A stretch of DNA of 64,000 bases. Origin: Microbacterium lacus (lineage in GTDB: Bacteria > Actinomycetota > Actinomycetes > Actinomycetales > Microbacteriaceae). Location of the stretch: positions 3,197,915 through 3,261,914 of the forward strand of contig NZ_BAAAPK010000001.1 of assembly GCF_039531105.1 (NCBI RefSeq). The letters are read 5' to 3'. The position numbers were made by a program, and so were the translations under genes. Below the pieces are notes generated by a model, which was not told the origin of the DNA, made no database searches, and worked only from the letters and a program-made list of their open reading frames with translations. This document shows positions 27,116-34,795 of this stretch, piece after piece; the first letter of the stretch is position 1; each line of letters starts with the position of its first letter.

Positions 27116-28591
27116 TCATGCGGGTGCGGCGATGAGTTCGGCCGTGACGGATGCCGAGTCCTCGGCATCCGTCAGCGGCGAGTGGACAGTGAATTCGGTG
27201 ACGACGACGGAGCCTTCGCCGACGAACGCCCCGACCCGGCCGGCCGGCCGGTCGTAGAGGCGGGTGCTGAGGACGACCGCGTCATCGAGCGTCGCGACGC
27301 ACAGGTCGCCGTCGACGATCACCTCGAGGGTGTGCTCCCCCGGATCGATGGGGGCCGACCGCTCGAGCTCGACCGCATGGGGCACGTCTCCGGAGATCTG
27401 CCACTGTTCGGTGCCGGTGCGCAGGCGCGGCCAGCGGTCGAACACCAGGCGCCCGCGGCGCGGCTCGAGGCGGAGGACGTATCCTTCGTCGCCGTCCGCG
27501 CTCGCCCGCAGCAGGATGCCGCACTCGGTCGTATGGGGCGCGATGTCGAAGCGGGCGCGCACGCGGAAGGCGCGCGGCGCCTCGACCGGGACGAGAGCAT
27601 CGGCATAGCCGTCGAGCGCCCGGAGGATCGTTCCGGCAGCGAGGCCGGGTTCGGGCTCGCCGAACGTGTCGGCGAACTCGCGCGGGGGGTGGAAGCGCAG
27701 CGTCCCGTCGGCGCGCTGCTCGGCCTCCAGCACGGAAAGCGTGCCGGCCCACTGCCACGCGCCGTCGTCGACGCCGCCCTCGCGGGAGGCGATCCACCCG
27801 AAGAAGAAACGGCGGCCGTCACGGGCGGCGGACTTCGCGGCGTAATACGCACGACCGTCCAGGGAGTCGTCCTCGGGGACGATCCACGGTCCGTGGAGGC
27901 TCCGCGACATGCGGTACCGCGTCGTGAAGGATTCGCTGAACTCGGAGTAGACGAGGTACCACCACCCGTTCCATTCGAACACCTCGGGGCATTCGTGCGC
28001 GACGTAGCGACGCGGGTCCCAGAACGGTGCGGCCGGGGTCCAGGTGCGCAGGTCGGTGGACGTGCACTGGGCGATCACGCCGCGGCGCCGATCGGGCCCG
28101 TCGGCGTGACGGGCGGTGATCAGCATGCGCCAGATGCCGGCCTCGGCATCCCGGAACACGAACGGGTCGCGCCAGTCCGCCGTCTCGTAGCCGGCGGTCG
28201 CACCGAAGGTGTCGGCGGGGTGCCGCTGCCACGTCGCCATGCCGTCGCGGCTGGTCGCGTGCATCACGAGCTGAAGCGAGAGGCCGTCTGCGCCGCGGCG
28301 TTCGGGGTTCTGTCCGGTGTAGAAGGCGTGGTGCACGCCCTTCTCATCGCGGACGATGCTGCCCGTGTAGATGTTGAAGTCCGGCGCGTCCGGGCCGGCG
28401 GAGGCGATCGCGGGGCCCGTCTCACGGAACGCGACGAGGTCGTCGCTGTCGAGCCGGTGCCACGGCATCCCGTCTTTCGGAGTGCGGCGCGATTCGTACA
28501 GGTAGAAGAGGTGGAAGACCCCGTCCTCCTGGAACGGGATGACATCCCCCACCCACGCGCCCTCGGGCCGGTAGAAGCCTCGCTGATCCAT
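27116..28591 (-). CDS. GH32-like (GH-J clan) glycoside hydrolase (491 aa)
   Basis: Five-bladed propeller with the clan motifs WRDPFVF (stabiliser Asp) and HECPEVF (acid/base Glu). The usual WMNDPNG nucleophile motif is not conserved: the N terminus reads FYRPEGAWVGDVIPF, where the Asp of GD could take its place. The last 150 residues form a beta-sandwich (FRVRARFDIAPHTTECGILLRA), as in GH32. ATG 28591 is preferred because GAGG precedes it; a GTG two codons earlier is possible. No signal peptide. First gene of the third importer operon. It may act on an unusual fructoside such as a levan-type dimer; a GH43-like or GH68-like activity cannot be excluded. Confidence 0.82.
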   Translation of the reverse strand: MDQRGFYRPEGAWVGDVIPFQEDGVFHLFYLYESRRTPKDGMPWHRLDSDDLVAFRETGPAIASAGPDAPDFNIYTGSIVRDEKGVHHAFYTGQNPERRGADGLSLQLVMHATSRDGMATWQRHPADTFGATAGYETADWRDPFVFRDAEAGIWRMLITARHADGPDRRRGVIAQCTSTDLRTWTPAAPFWDPRRYVAHECPEVFEWNGWWYLVYSEFSESFTTRYRMSRSLHGPWIVPEDDSLDGRAYYAAKSAARDGRRFFFGWIASREGGVDDGAWQWAGTLSVLEAEQRADGTLRFHPPREFADTFGEPEPGLAAGTILRALDGYADALVPVEAPRAFRVRARFDIAPHTTECGILLRASADGDEGYVLRLEPRRGRLVFDRWPRLRTGTEQWQISGDVPHAVELERSAPIDPGEHTLEVIVDGDLCVATLDDAVVLSTRLYDRPAGRVGAFVGEGSVVVTEFTVHSPLTDAEDSASVTAELIAAPA

Positions 28592-28623
28592 GAACACCTC
28601 GTCGCTGACGGTCCGTCACCGGA

Positions 28624-28673
28624 TGGTTAACCGGTTATGCATTACGGTATCAGGACGCTGAGGATGTGGTCAA
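28624..28673 (-). promoter_or_regulatory. Promoter region and LacI-type operator of the third importer operon
   Basis: TAACCGGTTA (28628-28637) is a perfect 10-bp palindrome with central CpG, overlapped by GGTTAACC (28625-28632), typical of a LacI operator. On the minus strand TTGACC (28673-28668) and TACCGT (28649-28644), 18 nt apart, form a weak -35/-10 pair just upstream. A GCGGTTAATC half-site lies at 28675-28684. LacI repressor 3 is the likely ligand. The region also holds a copy of the GTC-N6-CCGTAA box (28642-28656, minus strand). Confidence 0.7.
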
Positions 28674-28719
28674 GCGGTTAATCACGTCTCTTTACGCGCA
28701 TGCCTCCGGCCAACCCGTC

Positions 28720-28775
28720 GAGTGTCCAAGACACGCCGCATGCTGGATGCCGGACGCGGCGTGTCCTGGACACTC
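28720..28775. repeat. 20-bp inverted repeat with nested palindromes
   Basis: Arms 28720-28739 and 28756-28775 pair over 20 bp with one mismatch around a 16-nt loop. Each arm holds its own palindrome (GTGTC-CAA-GACAC and GTGTCC-T-GGACAC). It lies 19 nt beyond the stop of the small Rho-N-like gene on the minus strand and could terminate that transcript; a protein-binding or cruciform site is an alternative. Confidence 0.7.
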
Positions 28776-28793
28776 AGCGCCCCAGGAACGGGG

Positions 28794-29066
28794 TCAGTGG
28801 GTGCGGAGCAGGGTGATCAGAGCGGACTTGCGCATGCGCGAGTAGCCGGAGAGGCCGAGCTCCTTGGCACGCTTCCTCAGCTCGGGCACGGTCCAGTCCT
28901 CGTAGTCGCCGGACTCCCCGCCCTTGCGCCCGACCTGGGATCGGCCGGCCTTCGTGCCACCGGCGGCGTTGGAGATGCGGGCCGCCTTCTCTTTGGACGC
29001 ACCGTCGCGTCGCAGCGCCTCGTACATCTCGGGATCCTTGAGTCGGGGGTCTTTCCCACGCGGCAT
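28794..29066 (-). CDS. Small Rho-N/SAP-like domain protein (90 aa)
   Basis: A basic 90-residue protein. The C-terminal half (WTVPELRKRAKELGLSGYS followed by RMRKSALITLL) matches the Rho termination factor N-terminal helix-extended-loop-helix domain, which binds nucleic acid. The N-terminal half (KDPEMYEALRRDGASKEKAA) resembles conserved actinobacterial small proteins annotated as DUF7218. ATG 29066 follows GGAAGGGG. It stands alone between an inverted repeat and the DUF222 gene. The role is probably nucleoid- or RNA-related. Confidence 0.85.
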   Translation of the reverse strand: MPRGKDPRLKDPEMYEALRRDGASKEKAARISNAAGGTKAGRSQVGRKGGESGDYEDWTVPELRKRAKELGLSGYSRMRKSALITLLRTH

Positions 29067-29316
29067 GATCGCCCCTTCCGTCAGCTGGTTTCAGGCAACC
29101 ACCGCGTGCCCGCGAAGCCGAGCGGGTTGACAGGCGTCGATCAGCCCGCTTCGGACCCGGCGTTGGACGCGCCCGCGGCGTTCAGGAGCGTCCGCCCTCG
29201 CGCTTCCCGCCGCCTCCGCCGCTCCACCGACGGGCTCGCAATGCTGGATCATGCGGCCGGAGCGCCTCCCGCGCACAGGCCTTCCGGGGTCGGGCTCGAA
29301 TGTCGGAGGCCCGTGG

Positions 29317-29322
29317 AATAAT
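29317..29322 (+). promoter_or_regulatory. -10 box of a probable leaderless transcript
   Basis: AATAAT at 29317-29322 stands 6 nt before the ATG at 29329 in otherwise GC-rich DNA. No ribosome-binding site lies at the right distance (GGAGG is about 20 nt upstream). This spacing is that of leaderless actinobacterial mRNAs. Confidence 0.55.
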
Positions 29323-29328
29323 TCGAAC

Positions 29329-30711
29329 ATGTCTTCGAAGGCGCGCGTTGGCGGAGTCGGCCCGGTGGGCTTCAGCGACGCCGACGTGGCCGAGCTGGCA
29401 GCGGTCGTGAACGGCATCGAGTCGACCGAGCGCGAGCTCGCAGCCGTCGAGGTCAGAAGGGTTCGCCTCTTGGCCCGGGCCGGCCAGGTCGCCCTGCGGC
29501 AGACGGCGGAGCAGGATCGCCGGATCGCCGTGCGCGACATGGCACTGCGGGGCATCGCGGCCGAGGTCGCCGGTCCCGCTCGACGCTCGGATCGAGCGAT
29601 GCAGGCACAGATCGGCGAGGCACTCATGCTGGTCGAGAACTATCCGGCGGCCATGGCGGCGTGGGAGACAGCGCAGATCACATCCCGGCACATTCGGGAG
29701 ATCACCCACGCCGGGGCCGCTCTTCCCTTGGATGCGCTCTCCGCCTTCGACACCGCAGCTGTGGAGATCTGCACGACCGACATTCCGTCCCGCGTACGCC
29801 CACGGCTGGAGATGCTGGCGGCCGACCTGCACCCCGACACGCTGACCGAGCGGCACGCCGCTGCGGCGGAGTCGCGTCGAGTGCGGACGATCGCCGTGGG
29901 CGAGGGCATGTCCGACGTGATCGCGACGGTCCCGACCGTGCTCGCCGTCGGGATCGAAGACCGCCTGACCCGGCAAGCGCGCCAGATCGCCGACGCCCGT
30001 TCGTCAGCTGCCGCGCGGCTGCGCGAGCTCGCCGGTGAGGACGGAGCGGATGCCGATCGGGAGCGGGCTCGACTGGAGGTGATCAGGTCCGATACACGCA
30101 CGATGGATCAGCTTCGCGCGGACCTCCTCTGCGACCTGCTGCTCACAGGGATGCCGGCGATCGACGCGACCCGCTCCGACGACGGGCCCGGCTCCCTCGG
30201 CGCGATCCGCGCTCACGTGCAGATCACGATTCCCGCGACCGTTCTTCTCGGCGCCGACGCCCCCGCCGACCTCGTCGGACACTGCCCCATCGATGCAGAG
30301 GCCGCTCGTACCCTCGCTGCGCAGGCGCGGGGTCCGTGGGAGCGCGTCATCATCCACCCCGCCACCGGTGTCGTCCTCCACACCGACACCTACCAGCGCA
30401 CCGCCGCGATGGACCGACATCTGAAGGCTCGGGACGGGCACTGCCGCTTTCCCGGATGCCGGATACCCGCGATCCGGTGCGAGGTCGACCACACCGTCGA
30501 CTGGGCGCGCGGCGGCACGACCGACGTCGGCAACCTCGCCCATCTCTGTCAGCGGCACCACTCGATGAAGCAGTTCGCCCCGTGGAAGGTCCGACAACTC
30601 CCCGGAGGCGTCCTGGAGTGGACCAGCCCGCTCGGCGTCACGGGACACGAGCATCCACCCGCCCATACGGTGCGGTTCGTCGCCGCCTCAGACTCACCCC
30701 CGCCGTTCTGA
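29329..30711 (+). CDS. DUF222 / HNH endonuclease domain protein (460 aa)
   Basis: Actinobacterial DUF222 (13E12-repeat) protein. The N-terminal 350 residues are helical; the C terminus carries an HNH nuclease-like motif, CRFPGCRIPAIRCEVDHTVDW with GNLAHLCQRHHSMK, including the Cys pairs that would bind zinc and the H-N-H residues (DHT, GN, HH). Such genes occur in several copies per genome in this family of bacteria and their role is unresolved; some are linked with mobile elements. ATG 29329 was chosen because of the leaderless -10 spacing; an in-frame start 26 codons upstream has poor context. No mobile-element partner is seen nearby. Confidence 0.9.
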   Translation: MSSKARVGGVGPVGFSDADVAELAAVVNGIESTERELAAVEVRRVRLLARAGQVALRQTAEQDRRIAVRDMALRGIAAEVAGPARRSDRAMQAQIGEALMLVENYPAAMAAWETAQITSRHIREITHAGAALPLDALSAFDTAAVEICTTDIPSRVRPRLEMLAADLHPDTLTERHAAAAESRRVRTIAVGEGMSDVIATVPTVLAVGIEDRLTRQARQIADARSSAAARLRELAGEDGADADRERARLEVIRSDTRTMDQLRADLLCDLLLTGMPAIDATRSDDGPGSLGAIRAHVQITIPATVLLGADAPADLVGHCPIDAEAARTLAAQARGPWERVIIHPATGVVLHTDTYQRTAAMDRHLKARDGHCRFPGCRIPAIRCEVDHTVDWARGGTTDVGNLAHLCQRHHSMKQFAPWKVRQLPGGVLEWTSPLGVTGHEHPPAHTVRFVAASDSPPPF

Positions 30712-30798
30712 GATTTTCTGTGGGCGGCGCGAGCACGACGGGCCAGACTGAACCTGCACCGCACCCTCAGTGACCTGGATCCCGCGAAAGAGACCGAA

Positions 30799-31638
30799 AT
30801 GCGCCCTTCTCCTGTTCACCACCCTTCGCTGCGCACGCGCACCTTCGGGGCGCTCATCGCCGCCGCAGCAGCCACGCTCGTTCTGGCCGCGGCACCGGCG
30901 TACGCGTCCTCCACCCCGCAGGTCACCGCGAGCGAGACGACGATCGACGTGGGCGACACCACGACGATCACGGCGTCCGGACTCGGCGGTCTCGAGCAGG
31001 CGAGCTTCGGCTTGAGCGACAACAGCCTCGGCCAGTTCACCGAGAACGCGGAGACGAGCTATCAGGCGCCGGTGTCGGACGGAACAGCCACCGCCACCTT
31101 CAGCGGTCTCGCCGAGGGGAAGGTGACCGTCGCGGTCGGAAACGGCGAGACCATCCTCGGCACCGTCGAGATCACGATCACGGGCGGCGGAGGCTCAACG
31201 GTCGAGGTGACCGCGAGCCCGGCATCCGTGGCCGTCGGCACGGCCACGACGATCACCGTCACCGGACTCGGCGGTCTCGAGCAAGCCAGCTTCGGGCTGG
31301 ACGACACCGCGGCGGGCACGTTCGAGCCGGGCGGTCAGTCCAGCGCCACAGCACCGGTGAGCGACGGGCAGGCCACGATCAGCTTCACGCCGTCGAAGGC
31401 GGGCAGCGTGACGATCGCGGTCGGAGACGGGGAGACGGTGCTCGGCACCACGACGGTGACCGCCAGCGCCGCACCGTCGCCCACCGCCACCCCGACGCCG
31501 ACGGTGAGCCCGGAGCCCGCCTCGGACGGGATGTCGCCCGTGCTCTTCTGGGTCATCATCGCCCTCGTCGTGCTGATCGCGGCGGGCATCGTCGTGTGGA
31601 TCGTTCTCGCTCAGCGCCGCAAGAACCCGAGGGCCTGA
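30799..31638 (+). CDS. Surface-anchored protein with two Ig-like repeats (279 aa)
   Basis: Secreted protein anchored by a C-terminal helix. Signal peptide at residues 1-36 (ends APAYASS). Two repeats of about 95 residues follow: TTITASGLGGLEQASFGLSD and TTITVTGLGGLEQASFGLDD open equivalent strands. A Pro/Thr/Ser linker (PSPTATPTPTVSPEPAS) precedes the transmembrane segment (VLFWVIIALVVLIAAGIVVWIVL) and a short basic tail. No LPXTG sortase motif is present, so it is membrane- rather than wall-linked. ATG 30799 follows GAAAGAGA. Function is unknown; adhesion or envelope structure is a guess. Confidence 0.88.
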   Translation: MRPSPVHHPSLRTRTFGALIAAAAATLVLAAAPAYASSTPQVTASETTIDVGDTTTITASGLGGLEQASFGLSDNSLGQFTENAETSYQAPVSDGTATATFSGLAEGKVTVAVGNGETILGTVEITITGGGGSTVEVTASPASVAVGTATTITVTGLGGLEQASFGLDDTAAGTFEPGGQSSATAPVSDGQATISFTPSKAGSVTIAVGDGETVLGTTTVTASAAPSPTATPTPTVSPEPASDGMSPVLFWVIIALVVLIAAGIVVWIVLAQRRKNPRA

Positions 31639-31695
31639 CGGCCGGAGAGCGGGCCGGCAGACTGTCGCCCTGACGCCTCCTCTTCTTGCTCATCT

Positions 31696-31719
31696 GAGTG
31701 AGTGGTCGTACACTCACTC
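31696..31719. promoter_or_regulatory. Palindromic operator in front of the TetR gene
   Basis: Perfect 9-bp arms GAGTGAGTG (31696-31704) and CACTCACTC (31711-31719) around a 6-bp centre, ending 2 nt before the TetR start codon. It shares GAGTGA/TCACTC ends with the site at 32308-32327 in front of the exporter gene, so the regulator probably represses itself and the exporter. Confidence 0.85.
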
Positions 31720-31721
31720 CT

Positions 31722-32270
31722 ATGAGCCCCCTCTCCACCGCCGAGTCGCGTCGACCGCTCGTCACGTCGGCCGCGGTCCGCGCCTTCGCGCGCGGCGGCT
31801 ATCGCGGCACCACGATCGCCGACGTGGCCGCGGTCGCCGGCATCTCCGCCTCCTACGTCTCGAAGCTCTACTCCACCAAGGAGCTGCTCTTCGTCGCCGC
31901 ACTCGAGGAATGCTTCGACCAGATTCTCGGCGCGCTCGCGAGCGGCGCCGACGCCGCAGGATCCGACGACTCCGCCGCAATCCTCGACGCGATGGGCGAC
32001 GCCTACGCCGAGCTCATCGCGGATCGCGACCTCCTGCTGCTCCAGGTGCACGCGCAGTCCGTCGCGGACGTCACCGAGATCCGCAGCGCGATGCGCGAAG
32101 GCCTCTCGAACGTGACATCCTTCGCGCAGGAGCGATCGCGGTGCACCGATGAGGAGGTCCAGCAGTTCATCGCCTTCGGTCAGCTGTGCCATCTGATCGT
32201 CACACTGGACCTCGACGCCGTCCCCGCATCCTGGGCATCCGCTCTCACGCGCGGCATCCGACACCCCTGA
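31722..32270 (+). CDS. TetR-family repressor of the adjacent exporter (182 aa)
   Basis: N-terminal helix-turn-helix (TTIADVAAVAGISASYVSKLYSTK shortened: IADVAAVAGISASYVSKLY) after AFARGGYRG, then an all-helical ligand domain. ATG 31722 lies 2 nt after the palindromic operator, so the transcript has almost no leader; the frame extends 24 nt further upstream but that part lies inside the operator. The gene is followed after 74 nt by an MFS exporter with a matching operator, the classic self-regulated drug-efflux pair. Confidence 0.92.
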   Translation: MSPLSTAESRRPLVTSAAVRAFARGGYRGTTIADVAAVAGISASYVSKLYSTKELLFVAALEECFDQILGALASGADAAGSDDSAAILDAMGDAYAELIADRDLLLLQVHAQSVADVTEIRSAMREGLSNVTSFAQERSRCTDEEVQQFIAFGQLCHLIVTLDLDAVPASWASALTRGIRHP

Positions 32271-32307
32271 CACCCCCATCGACCCACCCCTCTTCGCATG
32301 TCCAAAA

Positions 32308-32327
32308 GAGTGATTGATCAGTCACTC
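32308..32327. promoter_or_regulatory. TetR operator in front of the MFS exporter
   Basis: A 20-bp dyad, GAGTGA-TTGATCAG-TCACTC, perfect except for one base pair around the centre TGATCA. It ends 17 nt before the exporter start and shares its ends with the operator at 31696-31719. Confidence 0.83.
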
Positions 32328-32344
32328 TCTCAGAAAGGAAGATC

Positions 32345-33760
32345 ATGACCACTGTCGTCCATCCCATCCGCACGACACATCGTTGGCTCGCGCTCACCGT
32401 GCTCGCCCTGGCGCAGTTCCTCGTCGTGCTGGATGCGTCGATCGTGAACATCGCACTGCCCGCGCTGGGAGAGCAGCTCGGACTCGGCACCGCATCCCTC
32501 GCCTGGGTCATCACGGCGTACGTGCTGCCCTTCGGCAGTCTTCTCCTGCTCGGCGGTCGACTATCCGATCGATTCGGCCACCGCCGCCTGTTCCTGATCG
32601 GTACCGCCGGGTTCGTGGTCGCGTCGGTTCTGGCGGGCCTCTCACTCTCGGGAGGAATGCTGCTCGGAGCACGCGCGCTGCAGGGCGCGTCGGCCGCCCT
32701 TCTCGCACCAGCGGCCCTCGCCCTGCTGACCCAGCTGTTCCCCGCGCCGCAGGACCGCGCACGCGCGCTCGGTGTGTGGGGCGGGGTGGCGGGTATCGGC
32801 TCGGTCGCCGGCGTGCTTCTCGGAGGAGTTCTGACCGCCACGTGGGGCTGGCAGTGGGTCTTCTTCGTCAACGTCCCGGTCGGCGTGATCGTGCTCGCGG
32901 CCGTGCCGGTCCTCATCTCCCGTGATGCGGCATCCGTTCGCGTGCCTCTCGACATCCCCGGAGCGGTGACGATCACGGGTGCACTGGTCGCCGTCGTCGC
33001 CGCACTCAGCGCCGTCGAGCGCACCGGCTTCGGCCCACTCCCCCTCGCCCTCGCGATCGCCGCGCTCCTGCTCGGCGCGGCATTCATCGCGATCGAGCGA
33101 CGGACGCCGCACCCCCTCGTGCCGGCCGCCGTCTTCGCCAACCGCAACCTCGCCGTCGGCAACATCGTCGTGCTGCTCGTCGGCGGCGCGGTTGTCGCCC
33201 TCTTCTTCGCACTCTCGGTGTACTTGCAGGCGGTGCTCGGCTACGACGCGCTGCAGGCGGGCCTCAGCCAGCTGCCGCTCGCCGGCATTCTGGTCGTCAC
33301 GGCGGGCCTCGTCCCGTTGTCGATCACGCGGCTCGGAACACGTCCCACTCTCATCGGAGCCTTGCTCGTGCTGGCGGCGGGCATCGCCTGGCTCGCGTTC
33401 GCACCGGCCGATGCGTCGTTCGCGGCGCACCTGCTCGGACCGACCCTGCTCATCGGCATGGGCATCGGCGGCGCTCTCGTCACCGCGACCCAACTCGCGG
33501 TGGACGGCGTCGACGGCGGAGAATCCGGACTCGCCGGCGGTCTCGTGAACACGAGTCAGCAGATCGGCGGAGCGCTCGGCCTGACCCTCCTCGCCGCCCT
33601 CGCCTCGGCGAGGACGTCCGCGGTCGCAGAGGGGGCGCCGTCGAGCGGTGCGGCCCTCACGGCGGGATTCTCCTGGCTGTTCCTGGGGGCAGCGGCGTTC
33701 TGCCTCGCCGCTGCAGCGGCCGTCCTGCTTGCCGGATCCGCACGTGTGAAGACCGCCTGA
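32345..33760 (+). CDS. MFS multidrug exporter, DHA2 (EmrB/QacA) family (471 aa)
   Basis: Proton-coupled efflux pump with about 14 transmembrane helices. Motif D1 is seen near residue 27 (LDASIVNIALPALGEQLG), motif A in the 2-3 loop (GGRLSDRFGHRRLF) and motif C-like GVWGGVAGIGSVAGVLLGG. ATG 32345 follows AAAGGAAG. Expression should be controlled by the TetR protein encoded 74 nt upstream. The transported drugs cannot be told. Confidence 0.93.
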   Translation: MTTVVHPIRTTHRWLALTVLALAQFLVVLDASIVNIALPALGEQLGLGTASLAWVITAYVLPFGSLLLLGGRLSDRFGHRRLFLIGTAGFVVASVLAGLSLSGGMLLGARALQGASAALLAPAALALLTQLFPAPQDRARALGVWGGVAGIGSVAGVLLGGVLTATWGWQWVFFVNVPVGVIVLAAVPVLISRDAASVRVPLDIPGAVTITGALVAVVAALSAVERTGFGPLPLALAIAALLLGAAFIAIERRTPHPLVPAAVFANRNLAVGNIVVLLVGGAVVALFFALSVYLQAVLGYDALQAGLSQLPLAGILVVTAGLVPLSITRLGTRPTLIGALLVLAAGIAWLAFAPADASFAAHLLGPTLLIGMGIGGALVTATQLAVDGVDGGESGLAGGLVNTSQQIGGALGLTLLAALASARTSAVAEGAPSSGAALTAGFSWLFLGAAAFCLAAAAAVLLAGSARVKTA

Positions 33761-33898
33761 GTCCGCCGGGCAGACCTCAGCCGTGGGCGTCCCTTACACC
33801 GTCGGGAACCTCCGGCGCCAGCCACCCTCGACCGTCGAGAGCGCGCGTAGCATCCCAATCGTCACGCCGGCCGCCGATGCCGGCAAGGGGAGCGACAC

Positions 33899-34795
33899 AT
33901 GCCGCACGACCAGTACACGTTCGACGATCCGGTGACGCGTTATGCACGTGTGGATCCGCCCGTCCAGCACCAGCCGGAGCCGGGCATCCAAGCGTGGATG
34001 ACGCCGGTGCCGGACCTCGGGGAGAAGACGTACCGCGGCACCGGCCGCCTGGCGGGCCGCCGTGCCCTCATCACCGGCGGGGATTCGGGCATCGGCGGCG
34101 CGACGGCGATCGCGTTCGCCCGGGAAGGGGCGGACGTCGTCATCGTGCACCTCGACGGGGAGCAGCCGGATGCCGAGCACATCCTGAGCGAGATCACCGC
34201 GGCGGGCCGCACAGGTGCCGCGATCGTCGCGGACATCTCGGATCGCGCCCGGAGCGCCGAGATCGTGGCGGAAGCCGTCGCGCATCTGGGCGGTCTGGAC
34301 ATCCTGGTGAACAACGCCGGCAAGCAGGTCGCGGTGCAGCGCGTCGAGGATCTCAGCGACGAACAGTTCGAGGCGACGTTCCGCACGAACGTCTTCGCAC
34401 CGTTCTGGCTCATCAAGGCAGCACTCCCCCATCTGCAGCCCGGCGCGACCATCATCAACACTGCCTCCCTCGAGGCCTACGTCCCGGCGCCGGACCGCCT
34501 GGACTACGCCGCGACGAAAGCCGCGATCAACAACCTCTCGAAGGGACTCGCGCAGCAGCTCGCGCCGCGCGGCATCCGGGTCAACGTCGTCGCGCCCGGA
34601 CCGACCTGGACCGCACTCCAGGTCTCGGACGGCGTCTCCGACGAGCAGATGGCTGCCTTCGACGAGGAGAATGAGTACAAGCGGGCCGGCCAGCCGGCGG
34701 AGATCGCACCGGCCTTCGTCTTCCTGGCATCGGCCGAATCGAGCTACGTCTCGGGCGAGACGCTCAATGTCAACGGCGGCATGGTCACCCCGTGA
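33899..34795 (+). CDS. SDR-family NAD(P)-dependent oxidoreductase (298 aa)
   Basis: Short-chain dehydrogenase of the YhdF/GsiB-like, stress-linked branch, with an N-terminal extension containing QAWMTPVPDLGEKTY. Cofactor motif ALITGGDSGIGGATA and active-site YAATK are intact. ATG 33899 follows AAGGGGAG. Its stop overlaps the GTG start of the next gene (GTGA), tying it to a hydrolase/GMC unit. A similar SDR lies at 39592-40482. The substrate is unknown, perhaps a sugar or sugar-derived aldehyde. Confidence 0.92.
   Translation: MPHDQYTFDDPVTRYARVDPPVQHQPEPGIQAWMTPVPDLGEKTYRGTGRLAGRRALITGGDSGIGGATAIAFAREGADVVIVHLDGEQPDAEHILSEITAAGRTGAAIVADISDRARSAEIVAEAVAHLGGLDILVNNAGKQVAVQRVEDLSDEQFEATFRTNVFAPFWLIKAALPHLQPGATIINTASLEAYVPAPDRLDYAATKAAINNLSKGLAQQLAPRGIRVNVVAPGPTWTALQVSDGVSDEQMAAFDEENEYKRAGQPAEIAPAFVFLASAESSYVSGETLNVNGGMVTP

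Noticed and set aside
29329..30711. Mobile-element endonuclease
   Set aside because: DUF222/HNH genes can be linked to mobile DNA, but no transposase, integrase or terminal repeat is seen around it.
30799..31638. Sortase-anchored wall protein
   Set aside because: No LPXTG-like motif before the C-terminal helix.
33835..33898. Hairpin-like GCCGGC/GCCGGC repeats before the SDR gene as a riboswitch
   Set aside because: Short GC-rich dyads only, with no conserved loop sequence or expression platform.
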